This document shows positions 22,927 to 25,219 of a stretch of DNA of 25,219 nt, one piece after another. Position 1 is the first letter of the stretch. Each line of letters begins with the position of its first letter. Source of the stretch: Hyphomonas sp. (lineage in GTDB: Bacteria; Pseudomonadota; Alphaproteobacteria; Caulobacterales; Hyphomonadaceae); the NCBI GenBank assembly GCA_024743015.1, contig JANSXJ010000003.1, forward strand, positions 1-25,219, given 5' to 3'. Below the pieces are notes generated by a model. The model had not been told where the DNA came from, did no database searches, and saw nothing but the letters and a program-made list of their open reading frames with translations. A program made the translations under genes and the position numbers.

Positions 22927-24375
22927 CTAGTCTTCTACCACATGCGTTTCGAACTCTTCGCGCAGTTCGGCCCAGCGATCACGGTCGAAGTTCCCTGCCT
23001 CGTCGAGGCAGCTGACAGCTCCATATGCCATAGAAAGGGCATGGTGGGTATTGTCGTGCGCAAACAAGCCCTGGCGCCCAAATGTCAGAACGTTTTCAAG
23101 ACTTGCGACCCACTCATCCATGACGGCAAAATTGTCAGCATAGGTCCGGTTGTAGACCGGGTAGGCATATGGCAGACGGCGCGTTTCGACTTTCAGCGTT
23201 TCTGCGCTCAAATCTAGCCCCGCGGCCCTGATCCATTCTCGCATTTTCTCGCCAAGCGCCTCATTGGAAAGGTCCCAGTGCTCGTCGCCGGGGTCCGCTG
23301 GAAGCTCCGCGCAGAGAACCGTGCGCCCTTTAGGTTCAGTCGTCGCCGAATAGTTTTTCGGCTCCGACATGCGGGACATTGGAATGGCAGCTTCCGGAAA
23401 ATAATGAGCATCATACTCAGTGAACTGATCGGTATCGAGAACGAGATAGATCAGGATCATGCCGCGATACTCAATCTTATTGGCGGCTGCCTTGACGGTT
23501 TCCGGAACCGCGTCCCCCGCTGCACGGATCAGAGTGGAGATAGGCAGCGTAGACCAGATTTTATCCGGTGAACTTGTCTGCAATCCAGACGGTGTCTCAA
23601 TCGTCAGGGATGTCACCCGGTTCCCATCGAGGTCTAGCCCTACGACTTTTGAATTCAGCGCGATGTTTGCGCCGGACGCTTCTGCCGCAGCCGCGAACCC
23701 TGTACAGATTTGACCAAACCCTTCTTTGGGATAGTAGAATTTCCCTGTTGTCGGCGACTTTAAGCCGGGTAGCTGACCAAAGATCTTCTTGAGAAGCTTC
23801 GGCAGAGAACTTCCGGAGACCCGTCGCTGCGCCAATGTCGTGGCGAGCTCATCCGGGTCTTTACCCCAAAGCTTGCGCACATATGGGAAATAGAAGCTCT
23901 CGCACATGGTCTTCCCCAGGCCGCCGAGCAACACCGTTTTGAACGTCGGGTCATCCGTCTTCGGTGCGCGGAATTTCGCGGTCAGCGCATCAAAAAAGAG
24001 TGAGAACGCAAACGGTATCGGCAGCCGTGTCGCCAAATCGAACGGCTTGAGCGGAAAGTGGATCCACGATTTTCGCAGACGTATGCGACCGTGCCGAGGA
24101 CGTAACAAGAGATCATCACCCAGAATGTCCTTGATGTGCCCCATAATCTCCGGATCTGTAACCGGGTGTAAGCGGTGGCTGCCATAATCAACGCGAATGC
24201 CTTCGACATCGAAACTCGCGGCGTTACCGCCGACAATCGGTGCACCCTCATGCAGGGTCACGTCAAAACCGGTATCCTGTCGCAGCTTCCACGCCGCCCC
24301 CAGGCCTGCCGGGCCACCGCCCAGAACGGCGATGGAATGCGTCGCACTCTTTGTAGCTTTATCAGTATCAGCCAT
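22927..24375 (-). CDS. FAD-dependent amine-oxidase-fold oxidoreductase (protoporphyrinogen oxidase/UGM-like)
   Basis: A 482-residue flavoprotein. The N-terminal dinucleotide-binding site is IAVLGGGPAGLGAAWKL, followed by GGNAASFDVEGIRVDYGSHRLHP, typical of the amine-oxidase fold shared by protoporphyrinogen oxidase, phytoene desaturase and UDP-galactopyranose mutase. RIRLRKSWIHFPLKP resembles the corresponding segment of UGM-like proteins found in polysaccharide loci. Whether it rearranges a sugar ring or oxidises a substrate is unknown. The ATG at 24375 overlaps the upstream gene by eight bases, with GGGGAC upstream; the in-frame extension to 24450 lies inside that gene and is less likely. 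Placement between a flippase-like membrane protein and a deacetylase suggests joint action on one glycan or glycolipid. Confidence 0.78.
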   Translation of the reverse strand: MADTDKATKSATHSIAVLGGGPAGLGAAWKLRQDTGFDVTLHEGAPIVGGNAASFDVEGIRVDYGSHRLHPVTDPEIMGHIKDILGDDLLLRPRHGRIRLRKSWIHFPLKPFDLATRLPIPFAFSLFFDALTAKFRAPKTDDPTFKTVLLGGLGKTMCESFYFPYVRKLWGKDPDELATTLAQRRVSGSSLPKLLKKIFGQLPGLKSPTTGKFYYPKEGFGQICTGFAAAAEASGANIALNSKVVGLDLDGNRVTSLTIETPSGLQTSSPDKIWSTLPISTLIRAAGDAVPETVKAAANKIEYRGMILIYLVLDTDQFTEYDAHYFPEAAIPMSRMSEPKNYSATTEPKGRTVLCAELPADPGDEHWDLSNEALGEKMREWIRAAGLDLSAETLKVETRRLPYAYPVYNRTYADNFAVMDEWVASLENVLTFGRQGLFAHDNTHHALSMAYGAVSCLDEAGNFDRDRWAELREEFETHVVED

Positions 24376-25219
24376 TCTTCGTCCCCAATGGTTCAGCGCC
24401 TTGCGGCGCTGACTTGAACTTTCCAGACCAGGCTTGCACGCCCAACCCAATCAATCCGGTTGAAATCAAAATTGTCTGCCAGACGAACCCGACTGCGATG
24501 ACCACAGGCGACTCAAAGGCGAACGCGGCAAACAGCGCCGCCAAACTCGCTTCCCGTACGCCAAGGCCACCGAGACTGATCGGCAATGTTGCGATCAGCT
24601 TTGCCAGCGGCCAGGCGAATAGCCAAATTGCGATATTCGTCGGCCCTTGCATACTCCATGACAGCACAAGATTCAGGCAAACAAAGCTGGCCTGAATCAC
24701 AATGGAAAGCACTGCGCAGATGAGAATGCGCGTGCGGTGCGCCGCCATGTAGCTTGCAATGTCCGCAACCAATTGGCCAATCTTGCCGCGCCCCGTTGCC
24801 CAGGCTTCCATCAAACGCGCGATCCTCGGCAGGACGGCATAGATGACCAAGCCAGCAACAATGAAAGCAGCAGCGATGGCTTGCAGCCACACACCCGTCT
24901 CGCCAGCACTTCCAAGCAAGGCTGCACCGAATGCCGCGATCAAAACAAGGACGCCAACATCGATCAGGCGATCCAGAATTGCCCCCGTTACAAGCTTCGA
25001 TTTCGATGTCACCTTTTGCGAGAGAATAGCCGCACGCGCGACATCGCCGCCAGCGACTCCAGGAAGCGCTATATTCGCGGCGAGGCCGGCAAAATGCGCT
25101 TTCACGATTGTTGGGAATGGCAGGTTCTGCCCAACCAGCAGTCCCCATTTGAACGATGCGAGAACGTGCCCAACAAGAAAGCTTGCGAGCACACCCAGCC
25201 AAACGACCGGGCTCGTTCG
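24368..25219 (-). CDS. Flippase-like LPG-synthase-TM domain protein, 5' end beyond the window
   Basis: A membrane protein whose reading frame stays open to the right edge (SPVVWLGV lies just upstream of the in-frame GTG at 25192), so the gene is partial and that GTG is probably internal. At least 283 residues are visible with about seven helices. ANIALPGVAGGDVARAAIL and SLGGLGVREASLAALFAAF match the lysylphosphatidylglycerol-synthase transmembrane (UPF0104/flippase-like) family. Such domains are thought to flip or bind lipids in the membrane. It precedes the FAD oxidoreductase by an eight-base overlap, implying translational coupling. No synthetase domain is present on the C-terminal side, so it is not full MprF. 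Confidence 0.78.
   Translation of the reverse strand, partial: RTSPVVWLGVLASFLVGHVLASFKWGLLVGQNLPFPTIVKAHFAGLAANIALPGVAGGDVARAAILSQKVTSKSKLVTGAILDRLIDVGVLVLIAAFGAALLGSAGETGVWLQAIAAAFIVAGLVIYAVLPRIARLMEAWATGRGKIGQLVADIASYMAAHRTRILICAVLSIVIQASFVCLNLVLSWSMQGPTNIAIWLFAWPLAKLIATLPISLGGLGVREASLAALFAAFAFESPVVIAVGFVWQTILISTGLIGLGVQAWSGKFKSAPQGAEPLGTKNG

Overview
The window (about 25.2 kb) is a polysaccharide / cell-surface glycan biosynthesis region of a Gram-negative bacterium. Gene style (moderately high GC, dense ATGA/TAATG overlaps), protein flavour and a lipoprotein with a lipobox suggest a marine-type alphaproteobacterium, possibly of the Hyphomonadaceae/Maricaulales group. That placement is inferred from general resemblance, not from any marker gene.

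Layout. A complete tRNA-Ser(UGA) (50-139) sits at the left edge. Next comes a tight plus-strand operon (330-4022): a UbiA prenyltransferase resembling decaprenyl-phosphate phosphoribosyltransferase, a four-helix EamA/SMR-like protein, an extended SDR and a GT87-like membrane glycosyltransferase. It converges on a HAD-UbiA fusion (4034-5188, minus). Together these look like a polyprenyl-phosphate-linked sugar (possibly pentofuranose) module. A secreted clan GH-A-like glycosidase follows (5320-6714). A minus-strand block (6688-10612) holds an MsrQ/ferric-reductase-like membrane protein, a poly-proline SBBP-repeat lipoprotein, a small membrane protein and an SDR. A second plus-strand operon (10717-15473) encodes a nucleotide-sugar epimerase/decarboxylase interrupted by one in-frame TGA, a methyltransferase, an ArnT/PMT-like GT-C enzyme and a GMC oxidoreductase. 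The right third has two GT4 glycosyltransferases, a Wzx-type flippase, a PAPS sulfotransferase, a UDP-sugar 6-dehydrogenase, and a minus-strand operon of a flippase-like LPG-synthase-TM protein, a FAD oxidoreductase and a NodB-type deacetylase.

Working together: the set can make activated sugars (dehydrogenase, epimerases, lipid-linked sugar module), assemble a repeat unit (GT4s and GT-C enzymes), export it (Wzx) and modify it (sulfation, methylation, deacetylation, trimming by a glycosidase). No initiating phosphoglycosyltransferase, clear Wzy polymerase or Wza/Wzc export gene is visible here; these may lie outside the window.

The most striking hidden signal is regulatory. Sequences with the sigma-54 (RpoN) -24/-12 architecture (GG, ten bases, GC) lie in front of at least four and probably six of the glycan transcription units (upstream of 330, 10717, 16938, 20775, and less perfectly 19764 and the minus-strand wzx at 19579). 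None was seen in front of the unrelated-looking minus-strand block. This suggests one enhancer-dependent regulon controlling the glycan. No intergenic gap exceeds 300 bases; the longest are 140-329, 16739-16937 and 19580-19763, each described through its sites.
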